DNA of 64,000 bases from an uncultured Clostridia bacterium (GCA_937895705.1 CALBKM010000037.1:22448-86447), one strand, 5' to 3'; numbered from the stretch's first letter, positions 52,131-61,882 are shown. Translations and numbers: made by a program. The notes: a model not told the origin generated them from the letters alone.

Positions 52131-53453
52131 ATGGGAATTGTGAGGTTTCGTGGCGGCTTTCGAATGTATGACGGAAAAGATTTGACCGGAGAGAGGACGT
52201 TGACAGAGTTTGTTCCGAAAGGGGATGCGGTGTACCCGGTGTTACAGCATATCGGTGTTCCGGCAAAGCCTGTGGTGGCGGTCGGTGACAAGGTGCTTGT
52301 GGGACAACGGATTGCGGAAGCAAACGGTGTGGTGTCGGCGCATATTGTCAGCGGGGTGTCCGGAACGGTGAAGGCAATAGAAGAACGACCGACGGCTGCG
52401 GGAACGATGTGTGAGTCTGTGGTGATAGAGAATGATGGCATGTTTACAACGGTGGCCGGCTTTGGTGAAAAGCGGGATTATACCGCATGTTCAAAGACGG
52501 AAATTCGTCAGCTTGTAAGGGATGCCGGTGTGGTAGGAATGGGTGGAGTCGGCTTCCCGACTCATGTGAAGCTGACCCCGAAAGGAGAAGACACAATCAG
52601 GTATGTGATTGTGAACGGTACGGAGTGTGAGCCTTATCTAACAGCCGATGAGTGTCTGATGCGTGAACACGGCGGGATGCTGATTGACGGTCTCAAAATT
52701 ATCCTGCGTTTGTTTGACAATGCGAAGGGGATGATTGTTGTCGGTGAGGATAAGCCGGGGATTATCCGGGCGCTTACCGAGGCGGTAAAAGAGGAAGAGC
52801 GCATTACGATAAAGAAGGTGAAGATGGTGTACCCGCAAGGGGCGGAGCGCCAAATCATCAAGGCGGCTACCGGACGCAGAATTAATTCTTCCATGCTTCC
52901 GGCGGATGTGGGGTGTGTGGTACATAATGCGGGAACGGTACTTGCGGTGTACCGTGCGGTGGCGGAATCTACGCCGCTCGTTCATCGTGTGGTTACGGTA
53001 ACCGGTGACGGTGTAGAAGCTCCGCAGAATTTTCTGGTACGTATCGGCACTTCCTTTGCGGAGCTTTTAGAGGCGGCGGGTGGTGCAAAAGGAGAGCCGG
53101 AGTTGTTTCTTGCGGGAGGTCCCATGAGGGGAATCGCAATATCGGAGTTGGCGGTACCGATTACCAAAACGACAGCCGCATTGGTTGTGTTTTTGGCAAA
53201 CGAAGGGGCGAAACTTCCGGTAAGTCCGTGTATTCGTTGCGGAAGATGCATTTCCGTTTGCCCGGGGTTGCTGATGCCGCAAAAGCTGATGAAGTATGCG
53301 GAGAAGATCGATAAAGAAGGGTTCCTTCACAATAACGGTATGGAGTGCTGCGAATGTGGAAGCTGTTCCTATATTTGTCCGGCGGGAAGACCGTTGACTC
53401 AGAGTTTCAGAAAGATGCGCCGCAGTATTTTGGATGAGAGACGAAAGAGATAG
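52131..53453 (+). CDS. rnfC: RnfC-like electron-transport complex subunit
   Basis: 440 residues. An N-terminal barrel-sandwich-type domain (EANGVVSAHIVSGVSGTVKA) precedes the NADH/FMN-binding core (GVVGMGGVGFPTHVKLTPKG). Two 4Fe-4S cysteine clusters follow: CIRCGRCISVCPG and CCECGSCSYICPAGRP. RnfC is the cytoplasmic NAD-oxidising subunit of the Rnf ferredoxin:NAD oxidoreductase. In this genome region only rnfC and rnfD are present; rnfG, E, A and B are missing. AAAGGAAGAGG before the ATG. Confidence 0.88.
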   Translation: MGIVRFRGGFRMYDGKDLTGERTLTEFVPKGDAVYPVLQHIGVPAKPVVAVGDKVLVGQRIAEANGVVSAHIVSGVSGTVKAIEERPTAAGTMCESVVIENDGMFTTVAGFGEKRDYTACSKTEIRQLVRDAGVVGMGGVGFPTHVKLTPKGEDTIRYVIVNGTECEPYLTADECLMREHGGMLIDGLKIILRLFDNAKGMIVVGEDKPGIIRALTEAVKEEERITIKKVKMVYPQGAERQIIKAATGRRINSSMLPADVGCVVHNAGTVLAVYRAVAESTPLVHRVVTVTGDGVEAPQNFLVRIGTSFAELLEAAGGAKGEPELFLAGGPMRGIAISELAVPITKTTAALVVFLANEGAKLPVSPCIRCGRCISVCPGLLMPQKLMKYAEKIDKEGFLHNNGMECCECGSCSYICPAGRPLTQSFRKMRRSILDERRKR

Positions 53454-53464
53454 GAGGAGCTGTG

Positions 53465-54373
53465 ATGGAAAAGAAAGAGACAATGCCTGTGGCTCCGTTC
53501 CTGAAGAGTAAGGAAACCACAGCGGTGATTATGTGGGATGTGTTGATTGCGTTGATGCCGGCGGCCTTGTTCGGAGTGTACCGGTTCGGGTTCCGGGCAT
53601 TTTTGATTTTGTTGTTGTCGGTTACCTCCTGTGTGCTGGCAGAGCATATTTATAAGAAGTTACGCAAGATTCCGATGCAGGGGTACGAGGGAAGCGCAAT
53701 TGTAACCGGTGTTATTTTTGCGATGGTGTTGCCGCCGGAGACCCCGCTCTGGTTTCCTGTTGCAGGCGGTGCGGTGACCATTGTGATTGTAAAAATGTTG
53801 TGGGGCGGTCTCGGGAAGAATTTGTTCAACCCGGCGGCGGCGGGAAAAGTGTTGTTTCTGGTACTGACCGGTTTTGTGATGAAAAATGTGACGGTGTCTT
53901 ACCCGGATGCGTGGACCTACAGCAGTCTGTTTGATATGTTTTTCGGGTTCGGAGACGGTTTGATCGGATCGGTAAGTCCTTTCCTTCTCTTGCTGGGAGG
54001 ACTGTATCTGGTGTTTTGTCGGGTGATTTCCCTTCGGATTCCGGTGACGTATCTGCTTTCCTTTGCGGTGATACTGCTTTTGTTCGGCGATTACGGCTTT
54101 GATTTTGAGTGGCTGGCGAAGCAGTTGTGCGGCGGGGGAGTACTGTTGGGAGCGTTTTTTATGGCTGTCGATTATACCACATCTCCCATTACGAAGACCG
54201 GAAAGATTGTGTTTGGCGTGATTGTAGGGACAACGACCGGTGTGTTGCGTGTTTGCGGCTATACGGCGGGAGATGTTGTGTACGCGGTGCTGTTTGGAAA
54301 CCTTCTGGTGCCGCTTGTTGAGAAAGTAACCGTGCCGAGGTTTTTCGGCAAAGGAGAAAAGGCAAATTTATAA
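53465..54373 (+). CDS. rnfD: RnfD-like membrane subunit, flavinylation motif not found
   Basis: 302 residues from ATG 53465 (AGGAGG 7 bases before). Eight to ten hydrophobic segments. LGKNLFNPAAAGKVLFLVL and VDYTTSPITKTGKIVFGVIV are NqrB/RnfD family blocks. The SGAT-type motif to which FMN is attached in RnfD is not found: the corresponding stretch reads DAWTYSSLFDMFFGFGDG. With no rnfG here, it may have lost covalent flavin. Follows rnfC by 11 bases. Confidence 0.82.
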   Translation: MEKKETMPVAPFLKSKETTAVIMWDVLIALMPAALFGVYRFGFRAFLILLLSVTSCVLAEHIYKKLRKIPMQGYEGSAIVTGVIFAMVLPPETPLWFPVAGGAVTIVIVKMLWGGLGKNLFNPAAAGKVLFLVLTGFVMKNVTVSYPDAWTYSSLFDMFFGFGDGLIGSVSPFLLLLGGLYLVFCRVISLRIPVTYLLSFAVILLLFGDYGFDFEWLAKQLCGGGVLLGAFFMAVDYTTSPITKTGKIVFGVIVGTTTGVLRVCGYTAGDVVYAVLFGNLLVPLVEKVTVPRFFGKGEKANL

Positions 54374-54391
54374 AGAAAAGAGGATAAAAAG

Positions 54392-54766
54392 ATGCAATGT
54401 TTAATGTGTGGAAGAGAGATTACGAATCCGAATGCAAATTATTGTGATTATTGCGGAACGGCAGTAGGTTCCATGGAATACCGGCAGGAGCGTCCGGTGT
54501 CCCAACTGTCGCAGGCACAGAAGACGGAGCCGGTTTCTACCTGGCTGTTTCTGGGGATTATGTGTTTGCCGTTTGTTCCGTTTGTGGGATCAATTGCGTA
54601 TTTGGTGTTTCTGTTTTATTGGGCGTTTGCACCGAGTATCGAGGATTCCCGGAAGAGTTTTGCGAGAGCAACCCTGATTTATACCGCAATTTCTCTTGTG
54701 CTGGGGCTTATTCTGTTCGGTGCATTGTTTAGTCTTGCCTTCAGCGAAATATCAAATTTGATGTAA
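54392..54766 (+). CDS. Zinc-ribbon membrane protein
   Basis: 124 residues. A short N-terminal zinc ribbon (CLMCGREITNPNANYCDYCG) is followed by a linker and two TM helices (about 53-80 and 95-118). Such small proteins are common in Firmicutes and have no known specific role. It starts 18 bases after rnfD and may be co-transcribed. Confidence 0.7.
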   Translation: MQCLMCGREITNPNANYCDYCGTAVGSMEYRQERPVSQLSQAQKTEPVSTWLFLGIMCLPFVPFVGSIAYLVFLFYWAFAPSIEDSRKSFARATLIYTAISLVLGLILFGALFSLAFSEISNLM

Positions 54767-54814
54767 GAACGGATGATGTGTGCGGTGTGAACCGGATGAA
54801 AGGCGAGGGATGTT

Positions 54815-55906
54815 ATGAAGTTGCTTCATTGCGGAGATTTGCATTTGGATTCGGCACTGAATGCGAATTTGAACAGTGAGAAGAAGAAATTACGAAAAAG
54901 CGAGCTTTTGTCTACTTTTGTGAAAATGGCGGAGTACGGGGCGGAACACGGTGCCCGGGCCGTACTGATTGCCGGAGATCTGTTTGACGGAAGCTATGTA
55001 ACAAAAAGGACGCAGAACATGGTGAAAGAAACGATTCTGCGCTTCCCTTTTGTTGACTTTTTGTACTTAAAAGGCAACCACGACACGGACAGTTTTTTGG
55101 ACGGTTGGGAGGACCGACCGGACAATCTGAAACTGTTCGGACCGGACTGGACCTATTACCGCTACGATACGGTGGTGATTGCCGGAGCAGAGTTTACGGA
55201 CGGGAATGCCGATAAGCTGTACGATTCGTTGGTATTGAACCGGAACGATTGTAATCTTGTGTTATTGCACGGACAGACGGAAAAGTACCGTTCTGCGGAA
55301 AAAGCGGAAACGGTGGCGCTGGGGGCGCTAAAGAACAAGAATATCGATTATCTGGCACTGGGACATATTCATTCCTACCGATGCGAGACGTTGGACTCCA
55401 GAGGGATGTATTGCTACTGCGGCTGTCCGGAAGGAAGAGGGTTTGACGAATGCGGAGAAAAAGGTTTTGTCTGGTTGGAGATTGAAGATAATAGCGTTAA
55501 TCATACCTTTGTGCCGTTTGCGACGCGTACGGTTCATGAAGTATTTGCAGACATCTCCGGGGCGGAGACCACGCTTGCGGTAGAGCAAAAGGTGCGGGAT
55601 GTGCTGGAAGGAATCCCGGCGAAGGATCTGGTAAAGGTTTCCCTGACCGGAAAGGTCGGGTTGGCCGCGGAACGGGATTTGCAGTATTTGACGGGGCGGT
55701 TTGCGGAAGGTTTTTTTGCCTTTAAGCTGACCGACCGGGAAGTGGGAATAGCGGTGAATCCGGAGGAGTATGAGAATGATATTTCCCTGCGGGGAGAGTT
55801 TATCCGGCTGGTGATGCAGGGAGATTACTCCGAGGAAGAAAAGAGAATGCTTTTGGAGCTGGGGATTCGTGCTCTTTGCGGAGAGGAGGCGGAGTCATGC
55901 TTTTAA
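54815..55906 (+). CDS. SbcD/YhaO-like metallophosphoesterase nuclease subunit
   Basis: 363 residues. The calcineurin-like signatures are LLHCGDLHLDSALN (D-H), VLIAGDLFDG (GDXXD), LKGNHDTDS (GNHD) and LGHIHSYR (GHXH). SbcD-type proteins are the Mre11-like DNA-repair nucleases; this one is the shorter YhaO/SbcD type. It overlaps the SbcC-like gene by ten bases, and the two form one complex. Confidence 0.85.
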   Translation: MKLLHCGDLHLDSALNANLNSEKKKLRKSELLSTFVKMAEYGAEHGARAVLIAGDLFDGSYVTKRTQNMVKETILRFPFVDFLYLKGNHDTDSFLDGWEDRPDNLKLFGPDWTYYRYDTVVIAGAEFTDGNADKLYDSLVLNRNDCNLVLLHGQTEKYRSAEKAETVALGALKNKNIDYLALGHIHSYRCETLDSRGMYCYCGCPEGRGFDECGEKGFVWLEIEDNSVNHTFVPFATRTVHEVFADISGAETTLAVEQKVRDVLEGIPAKDLVKVSLTGKVGLAAERDLQYLTGRFAEGFFAFKLTDREVGIAVNPEEYENDISLRGEFIRLVMQGDYSEEEKRMLLELGIRALCGEEAESCF

Positions 55907-58287
55907 AACGGTGCTATGTACAGGGCTTCGGTAAGCTGCAGGAGTTTTCTTACGAGTTTTCGCAGGGGCTAAATGTGATATGCACGGAAAACGGTTGGGG
56001 GAAGAGTACCTTTGCCGCGTTTTTACGTGCCATGTTTTACGGATTGCCCCAGGTAGGCTCCCGTACCAGACTGGAAGAGGCAGAGCGTCGGAAGTATCGT
56101 CCGTGGAACGGCGGTGTGATGGGCGGTTTTCTTGTGTTTGAGGTAAACGGAAAAGAGTATAAAGCAGAGCGTACTTTCGGTAAAAAAGAGGCGGAGGATA
56201 CGTTTCGTTTGATAGATTTGTCTACTAATCTGGATTCTGCGGATTTTTCCGCAGAGTTGGGAAAAGAGTTGTTCGGGCTGGACAAGGAGGCGTACTCCCG
56301 CAGTACGTATTTGCCGCAAAATAAAATCTCCGACGGCGGAATGAATGACAGCATCGGAAAGAAGTTGGGCAGGATGGCGGAAGGAGAGGAAGAGAGCGGC
56401 AATTTCGATAAAGCATACGAAATGCTGGAGGAGCTTAGGAAGAAGTATATTCCGGACCGGCAGAAGGAGGAAAAAGGCTATGTGGCGGAACTGACCCGGA
56501 AACTGTCCCGGGTACAGGCAGACCTTGATGCATGTCGCAGAAAGGAAGAAAGCGCAAAACCTTGGCGTGAAAAGGAACAGGCGGCTACGGCGGTACGGAA
56601 AGAGGCGGAAGCGCAGCTTGTGACCTGTCGTGAGCGTTTGGAAGCCGCAGCGGCGTATGAGGCGCTGGCGGCAAAAAAGAAGCATTACGGAGAGCTTTAC
56701 GGTCAGGAAGAAAGCCTGCGGATTAAGAAGGAGAGTATGGAAGGCTTGTTCCGTGCCGGAGTGCCGGAGCAGGCGGAACTGCAAAAGCGCAGACAGGATG
56801 CGGAGGAAGCCGCGGTATTGGCGGGTGAGTTGCGTTCCTGCTGCCTGGATGCCGGAGAATCGGAAGAACTGGTACGTCTGCAGAGTAAATTTTATCAGGG
56901 AACGCCGGACCGGGAAGAGATACAGGAGTGTATTTACCGGGAGGCAGAGATAAAAGAGAGCCTTAGCCGCTCGGAACAGCTGTTATGTCAGGAAAGTCAG
57001 GCGGGTAAACAGGCGAAAAAGATGAAGCAAATTTGTTTCGTGCTTGGCGTTGTAGCTTTGCTATTGACGGTGGTATGCGGTGTGTTTGCCTTCGGAAATT
57101 TCGGAGAAAAAGGAAAGCAGATCGAAAACGTGAGTAGGGAGGAACTGTACGTAGAGGAAACGTCGAAGGTGAATCCGGCACTGCTTGGAATCGGTGCGGT
57201 GTTTGTACTGACAACGCTTGTACTCTTTGTAACCGGAATTCGGAAGGGCAACGAAGAGCGGTCTGCAAAGGAGCGCGGTGAGAAGTGTTGTGCAGAAATA
57301 GAAAAGCTCCGGAAACAGGGTGAAAGAGGCCGGGAGCTTTTGGCGCAATACGGATGCTCGGACGAGACGGATGTGACCGGTGGGTTGTACCGCTTGGCAG
57401 ACGAGGCCGGCCGGTACGAGTTTTTATCCGAACGTAAGGAAAAGCAAGAGAGTTGTGTTACGCAAAGAGACTCTTTGTTAAGAGGCTGTATCGAAATGCT
57501 GACACGGTACGGAATGGATGTTGGAGATGTGGCCGGAGGACTTCATATCTTAGAGACCCGTACAAGAGATTTTGTGAGAATATCGGAAGAATTTGCAGAA
57601 GCGGCAAAAAAACGGGAACAATTTGAACGGGAGACCGCTCCGGAATCGTTTTACGGTCTTACCGCTCCGGAAATAAGTTTTGCACAGCTTCAGCGAGCGG
57701 AACAAGAACTTCTGGCGCGGATCGCAAGAGCGGAAGAAGAGGAAAGAGATTGCCGTGAAAGAGCGGAGGCTTTTGAGGAAGAAGCGGAAGAGTGTACCGA
57801 ATTGGAGGAACTGCGGGAAGAATTGCAGGGGCGTCTGGAAACGAAAAAACGGGAGCATTTTTTTGTGACCGAAACCATAAAGTGTCTTAAGAGTGCCAAG
57901 GAGCGTTTTTCTTCCCGGTATCTGGCCGGACTTACCGCAGGATTCGAGAAATATGTTTTACTGTTGGGTGATGAGGATTTTTCAAAGAGTATGGACGGAC
58001 ATTTTCACGGGGTGCACACGGATATTAATTTAAATATGCAGATTACCGCTTACGGAGAAGAAAAGGAACTGGGGTATTTAAGTACCGGCCTTAGGGATCT
58101 TTTGGGACTTTGTATGCGGTTTGCGCTGGTGGATGCACTTTTTGAAGAGGAACAGCCTTTTTTGGTGCTGGACGATCCTTTTGTGAATCTGGATAAGGAA
58201 AAGGTGACACGAGCAACGGCGTTTTTAAAGGAGGCTGCAAAGCAGTATCAGATTTTATATCTGGTGTGTCACGAAAGCCGGGTGTAA
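55897..58287 (+). CDS. SbcC/YhaN-like SMC-type ATPase
   Basis: 796 residues from ATG 55897. Walker A CTENGWGKSTFAAFLRAMF near residue 35, with K40-S41. Coiled-coil arms (about 180-310 and 560-680), an internal hydrophobic stretch (about 380-400 and 430-445), and a C-terminal ABC signature (GYLSTGLRDLLGLCMRFALV) with Walker B PFLVLDDPFVNLDKEKV. The membrane-spanning pair in the middle is typical of YhaN-like proteins rather than canonical SbcC. Partner of the preceding nuclease in DNA end processing. Confidence 0.83.
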   Translation: MLLKRCYVQGFGKLQEFSYEFSQGLNVICTENGWGKSTFAAFLRAMFYGLPQVGSRTRLEEAERRKYRPWNGGVMGGFLVFEVNGKEYKAERTFGKKEAEDTFRLIDLSTNLDSADFSAELGKELFGLDKEAYSRSTYLPQNKISDGGMNDSIGKKLGRMAEGEEESGNFDKAYEMLEELRKKYIPDRQKEEKGYVAELTRKLSRVQADLDACRRKEESAKPWREKEQAATAVRKEAEAQLVTCRERLEAAAAYEALAAKKKHYGELYGQEESLRIKKESMEGLFRAGVPEQAELQKRRQDAEEAAVLAGELRSCCLDAGESEELVRLQSKFYQGTPDREEIQECIYREAEIKESLSRSEQLLCQESQAGKQAKKMKQICFVLGVVALLLTVVCGVFAFGNFGEKGKQIENVSREELYVEETSKVNPALLGIGAVFVLTTLVLFVTGIRKGNEERSAKERGEKCCAEIEKLRKQGERGRELLAQYGCSDETDVTGGLYRLADEAGRYEFLSERKEKQESCVTQRDSLLRGCIEMLTRYGMDVGDVAGGLHILETRTRDFVRISEEFAEAAKKREQFERETAPESFYGLTAPEISFAQLQRAEQELLARIARAEEEERDCRERAEAFEEEAEECTELEELREELQGRLETKKREHFFVTETIKCLKSAKERFSSRYLAGLTAGFEKYVLLLGDEDFSKSMDGHFHGVHTDINLNMQITAYGEEKELGYLSTGLRDLLGLCMRFALVDALFEEEQPFLVLDDPFVNLDKEKVTRATAFLKEAAKQYQILYLVCHESRV

Positions 58288-58345
58288 ACCGGAAAGAAAG
58301 GAGGCGGTATCTACGGAACGGAACAAAAAAGAAAAGCTCGGGCGC

Positions 58346-58771
58346 ATGGCGGCGGCAGTTGCGATGTTTGCGTATTTACTGCTGCTCTCTTATCTTTTGT
58401 TTTTCAGCAGCACTTACGGACGAACGATGGAAATGGGCTATCGCTATAATTTGGAGCCGTTTCGGGAAATCCGGCGGGGATTGGAGAATATCGATACCGT
58501 AGGTTATCGTTATGTACTTGTGAATATTGCGGGGAATGTTGCCGCATTTATGCCTTTCGGCTTTTTGCTGCCGCTTGTAACGGAACGCCGGATGCATACG
58601 GGAAAGGCTTTTCTGTACACCTTTCTGCTTAGTTTGTGTGCAGAGACGTTGCAACTGATTACGCGGACGGGAGCCTTTGATGTGGATGATTTGATTTTAA
58701 ATACGGCAGGCGGTGTTTTAGGGTATTGGTGCTATGCACTGTTCATTGGACGAAGGAGGAAAAAGGGATGA
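58346..58771 (+). CDS. VanZ-family membrane protein
   Basis: 141 residues from ATG 58346. Four TM helices; the family signature RYNLEPFREIRRGLENID and NIAGNVAAFMPFGFLLPL (then CAETLQLITRTGAFDVDDLI) is complete. VanZ proteins affect wall antibiotics such as teicoplanin. The best ribosome-binding site, AAAGGAGG, is 40 bases upstream and is in frame with an extended reading frame lacking a standard start, so the real start may lie before 58346. Confidence 0.8.
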   Translation: MAAAVAMFAYLLLLSYLLFFSSTYGRTMEMGYRYNLEPFREIRRGLENIDTVGYRYVLVNIAGNVAAFMPFGFLLPLVTERRMHTGKAFLYTFLLSLCAETLQLITRTGAFDVDDLILNTAGGVLGYWCYALFIGRRRKKG

Positions 58772-59112
58772 GTTCCGATACATTATTTCGAAAAAGAGAA
58801 CGGGGAGGAATGCATTTTCACGGAAGGAAACGCTCGAAGACCGGAATTGCCGGGTTTATTCTTTCCCTTTCGGCGGTGGTGCTGCTTTTGGTGTTGTGCG
58901 GAATATCCGCAGCGGCGAAGGGAGAAGCGGGAGAATTTATCGGAGTGTTGGGTCTGCTTTCCATGATAATGAGCGGTGTGGCGTTCTATCTTTGTCTTAA
59001 GGGGTTAAAGGAACGGGATGTTTATACAAGGTTGCCGTTTGCGGGATTAGTGATTTCGGGCATCCTGTTTGTGTTTTTGTTTTGCCTTTATATTTTGGGA
59101 ATACGATTTTAA
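58768..59112 (+). CDS. Small membrane protein of unknown function
   Basis: 114 residues from ATG 58768, overlapping the VanZ stop (ATGA), with GGAGG upstream. Three hydrophobic segments (about 30-50, 60-82 and 92-112) follow a basic N-terminus MSSDTLFRKRERGGMHFHGR. It resembles short DUF4190-like membrane proteins. No function can be assigned. Confidence 0.6.
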   Translation: MSSDTLFRKRERGGMHFHGRKRSKTGIAGFILSLSAVVLLLVLCGISAAAKGEAGEFIGVLGLLSMIMSGVAFYLCLKGLKERDVYTRLPFAGLVISGILFVFLFCLYILGIRF

Positions 59113-59130
59113 CGAAACGGAGAGTGTGAC

Positions 59131-61200
59131 ATGAAACATTACGCAGAGGTTTGGAATGATGCGGAAGATAGAAAAGAGCGCCTGGAGTTATGCACGGAGC
59201 GCCTGACTGCCATGGGCGGAGAGGAAACGGTGCCGGAAGAATACCGGGCTTTTTTCGGGGCACAGGCAGAAAAACTGTTATTGATTTTTTCTTACGGAAA
59301 AGAATCGGAAGATGGTTCGTTTTATAAGCAACCGTTGGAGGAATGCCGCAGACGGTTTGATGAGCTGTATAAGGATGTTCTGCCGGAAAATTACGGGGAA
59401 AGTTTTGCAAATCCGAAGTACACGGTGAAACGGTTCGGAAAAAGATACGGACGACTGTTTGCCTATCTTGCGGCGAAGTTCAATGCTCAGATTTTTTATG
59501 CGGCGGAAGGAAACCTGCTGTTTCCGGTGATGGCGGCGGAATTGTTGATTGAAATCTACAACTATTTTGAGGAGTTTCATGAATACACCTTTAAGGAGTG
59601 CAGAGAGGCCCTGTATTCTTTTGAAACGGACAATGCGGAGCTGTATCAGGCCTGGAGGGTGCGGGAGCAGTTTGATCCGGACAATACGTTTGTAAAGGAT
59701 ATTGTACTGGAGGCGGACGGTACGGATTTGCGTTATCTGTACCGCTACGGAGAGTATATTACGGAGAACGAATTCGGCGTTGCAAAGTATTTGCAGGAGT
59801 TGGACGAAGAGACGATAAAGACGGCTGCGGAAAACGTAGTGGGCGGTTATCTTCGCGGTTTTAAGGTGATGCGTGTGCCTCTTGAGAAAGGACAAACCGT
59901 GGGGCTTCGGTATGCCATCGGTTTTGAACGGATCATGAAGGAAGTCATCCGTCTGCTGGAAGCGGAAGGACTTTCTGTGGCTTCGGTGCGTACGCCGGTT
60001 GCGGGACGTCATGCCAGAAAGGCGGGCTATACGGTGACTAATGTAAATATTCAGTATGATTACGACCACCGGAACGACGAGGGACTGTTGGCGGATAAGA
60101 AGTGGTATGAGAGAAAGGAAACCGCACTTCATCGTGTGTATGAGGCAAATAAAGATGTTTTGGCCAAGTATGCGGGACCGTTGGTGCTGGAAACCTTCGG
60201 AGAACGCCAGCCTCTTCCGGAAAACAACGGGGAAGCCATTGTGCTGGACAAGCGTCAGCAACGGTTAAAGGTGGAGTCTACCGGGCGTCTGGGGACTATG
60301 GTGGAACAATATATTCCGTCGGACAAGACCTCCTTTACTATTGTGGCCTATCCGTTGCCGTCAATCGGTGCCGATTTCGAGGCGATTTTTGAAGAAACGC
60401 TGCGTTTGAATCTGTTGGACAATGAGGTGTACCGTAACGTACAGCAGTGTATGATCGATGCGCTGGATAAAGCCTGTGCGGTGCGGGTGACGGGCAGAGG
60501 AGAGAATCGTACGGATATTACGGTGCAACTGTGGAAACTGAACAATCCTGCGAAGGAGACGATCTTCGAGAACTGTACCGCGGATGTGAATATTCCGGCG
60601 GGAGAGGTGTTTACGTCTCCGGTGCTGACGGGAACAAACGGAGTTCTGCATGTGACGAGTGTGTTCCTGGGAAGCACGGAATATAAAGATTTGGAGATTG
60701 TGTTTGAGGACGGTAAAACCGTGTCCTATTCCTGCGGTAATTATGCGGTGAAGGACGAAAACGAGAGATTTATCAAAGAGAATTTGTTGAAAAATCACGA
60801 TTGGTTGCCGCTTGGCGAGTTTGCCATCGGTACCAACACAATTGCGTATACCATGGGAAAACGGTTCGGAATTACGGAGGTGCTTCCGATTTTGATTGCG
60901 GAAAAAACAGGACCGCATTTTGCCATCGGTGATACCTGCTATTCCCACAGCGAGGATCACGCGGTATATAATCCGGATGGAAAGGAAATTGTGGCACGGA
61001 CAAACGAATGCGCGGAACTTCGGCATACGGAGCCGGAGAAAGCATATTTCCATTGTCATACGGACATCACCATACCGTATGATGAATTGGGAGAGATTAC
61101 GGCTCTTTGTCCGGATGGGACCGAGATTGCGATTATTAAAGAAGGTCGTTTTGTGCTGGCGGGGACCGAGCTTTTAAATGATGCGTTGGACGGGAAATAG
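59131..61200 (+). CDS. M29-family aminopeptidase
   Basis: 689 residues, longer than typical M29 (about 410) because of an N-terminal extension of about 250 residues. The C-terminal domain has the metal-site segments LPLGEFAIGTN (Glu), LIAEKTGPHFAIGDTCYS (Glu, His), SHSEDHAVYNPDGKEIVART and YFHCHTDITIPYDELGEI (His, Asp). The M29 peptidases are cytoplasmic dinuclear aminopeptidases. GGAG is 8 bases before the ATG. Confidence 0.83.
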   Translation: MKHYAEVWNDAEDRKERLELCTERLTAMGGEETVPEEYRAFFGAQAEKLLLIFSYGKESEDGSFYKQPLEECRRRFDELYKDVLPENYGESFANPKYTVKRFGKRYGRLFAYLAAKFNAQIFYAAEGNLLFPVMAAELLIEIYNYFEEFHEYTFKECREALYSFETDNAELYQAWRVREQFDPDNTFVKDIVLEADGTDLRYLYRYGEYITENEFGVAKYLQELDEETIKTAAENVVGGYLRGFKVMRVPLEKGQTVGLRYAIGFERIMKEVIRLLEAEGLSVASVRTPVAGRHARKAGYTVTNVNIQYDYDHRNDEGLLADKKWYERKETALHRVYEANKDVLAKYAGPLVLETFGERQPLPENNGEAIVLDKRQQRLKVESTGRLGTMVEQYIPSDKTSFTIVAYPLPSIGADFEAIFEETLRLNLLDNEVYRNVQQCMIDALDKACAVRVTGRGENRTDITVQLWKLNNPAKETIFENCTADVNIPAGEVFTSPVLTGTNGVLHVTSVFLGSTEYKDLEIVFEDGKTVSYSCGNYAVKDENERFIKENLLKNHDWLPLGEFAIGTNTIAYTMGKRFGITEVLPILIAEKTGPHFAIGDTCYSHSEDHAVYNPDGKEIVARTNECAELRHTEPEKAYFHCHTDITIPYDELGEITALCPDGTEIAIIKEGRFVLAGTELLNDALDGK

Positions 61201-61210
61201 TTGTTTTAAG

Positions 61211-61239
61211 TTGCAATTTTACATCGGGTATGATACGAT
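61211..61239 (+). promoter_or_regulatory. Promoter of purE
   Basis: TTGCAA (61211-61216), a 17-base spacer and TACGAT (61234-61239), 35 bases before the purE ATG. Confidence 0.6.
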
Positions 61240-61274
61240 AGGAAAAAAGAAAAAATAAAAGGAAGGATTTTACT

Positions 61275-61787
61275 ATGGCACAGGTTGGTATTGTAATGGG
61301 CAGCGATTCCGATTTACCGGTAATGAGTAAGGCTGCACAGATGTTGGATAAGTTCGGTATTTCTTACGAGGTGACGGTGATTTCCGCACATCGTATGCCT
61401 GATATTTTCTTTGATTATGCGAAGACCGCAAAGGAAAAAGGCTTTAAGGTGATTATTGCGGGCGCAGGCGGAGCGGCGCATCTTCCGGGTATGTGTGCAG
61501 CTATTTTCCCGCTTCCGGTTATCGGTGTTCCGATTCACACCAAGACTTTAAGCGGCGTAGATTCTCTGTACTCTATCGTACAGATGCCGTCCGGTATTCC
61601 GGTGGCAACCGTGGCAATCGACGGTGCGCAGAATGCGGGTATTCTTGCGGCAAAAATGCTTGCGGTATCGGATGATACCCTGCTTGCCAAGATTGAAGCG
61701 TACAAGGATGAGTTAAAGGCCGGCGTGGAAAAGAAGAAGGAAAAGATCGAAAAGGTCGGATACGAGACTTACCTGAAGGAAATGTAA
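61275..61787 (+). CDS. purE: N5-carboxyaminoimidazole ribonucleotide mutase PurE
   Basis: 170 residues. VGIVMGSDSDLPVMSKAAQM and VISAHRMPDIFFDYAKTAKE contain the conserved SDSD and SAHR residues; IAGAGGAAHLPGMCAAIFPL is the substrate loop. PurE moves the carboxyl group of N5-CAIR to make CAIR in purine synthesis. AAAAGGAAGG precedes the ATG. Confidence 0.96.
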   Translation: MAQVGIVMGSDSDLPVMSKAAQMLDKFGISYEVTVISAHRMPDIFFDYAKTAKEKGFKVIIAGAGGAAHLPGMCAAIFPLPVIGVPIHTKTLSGVDSLYSIVQMPSGIPVATVAIDGAQNAGILAAKMLAVSDDTLLAKIEAYKDELKAGVEKKKEKIEKVGYETYLKEM

Positions 61788-61834
61788 TCGTATCAAAGTG
61801 TTTTCCATAGAAAAGGTTAATAGTTCAAAGGACA

Positions 61835-61882
61835 GCCCTACAGCGCATAAGATGAAGTAAGAAAGCGCTGTGGGGCAGTTTT
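61835..61882 (+). terminator. Terminator after purE, abutting the next start codon
   Basis: GCCCTACAGCGC (61835-61846) pairs with GCGCTGTGGGGC (61865-61876), one G-T pair, then AGTTTT. It ends directly before ATG 61883, so the next gene's ribosome-binding site is inside the stem (TGTGGGG). It could also act as a translational switch. Confidence 0.7.
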
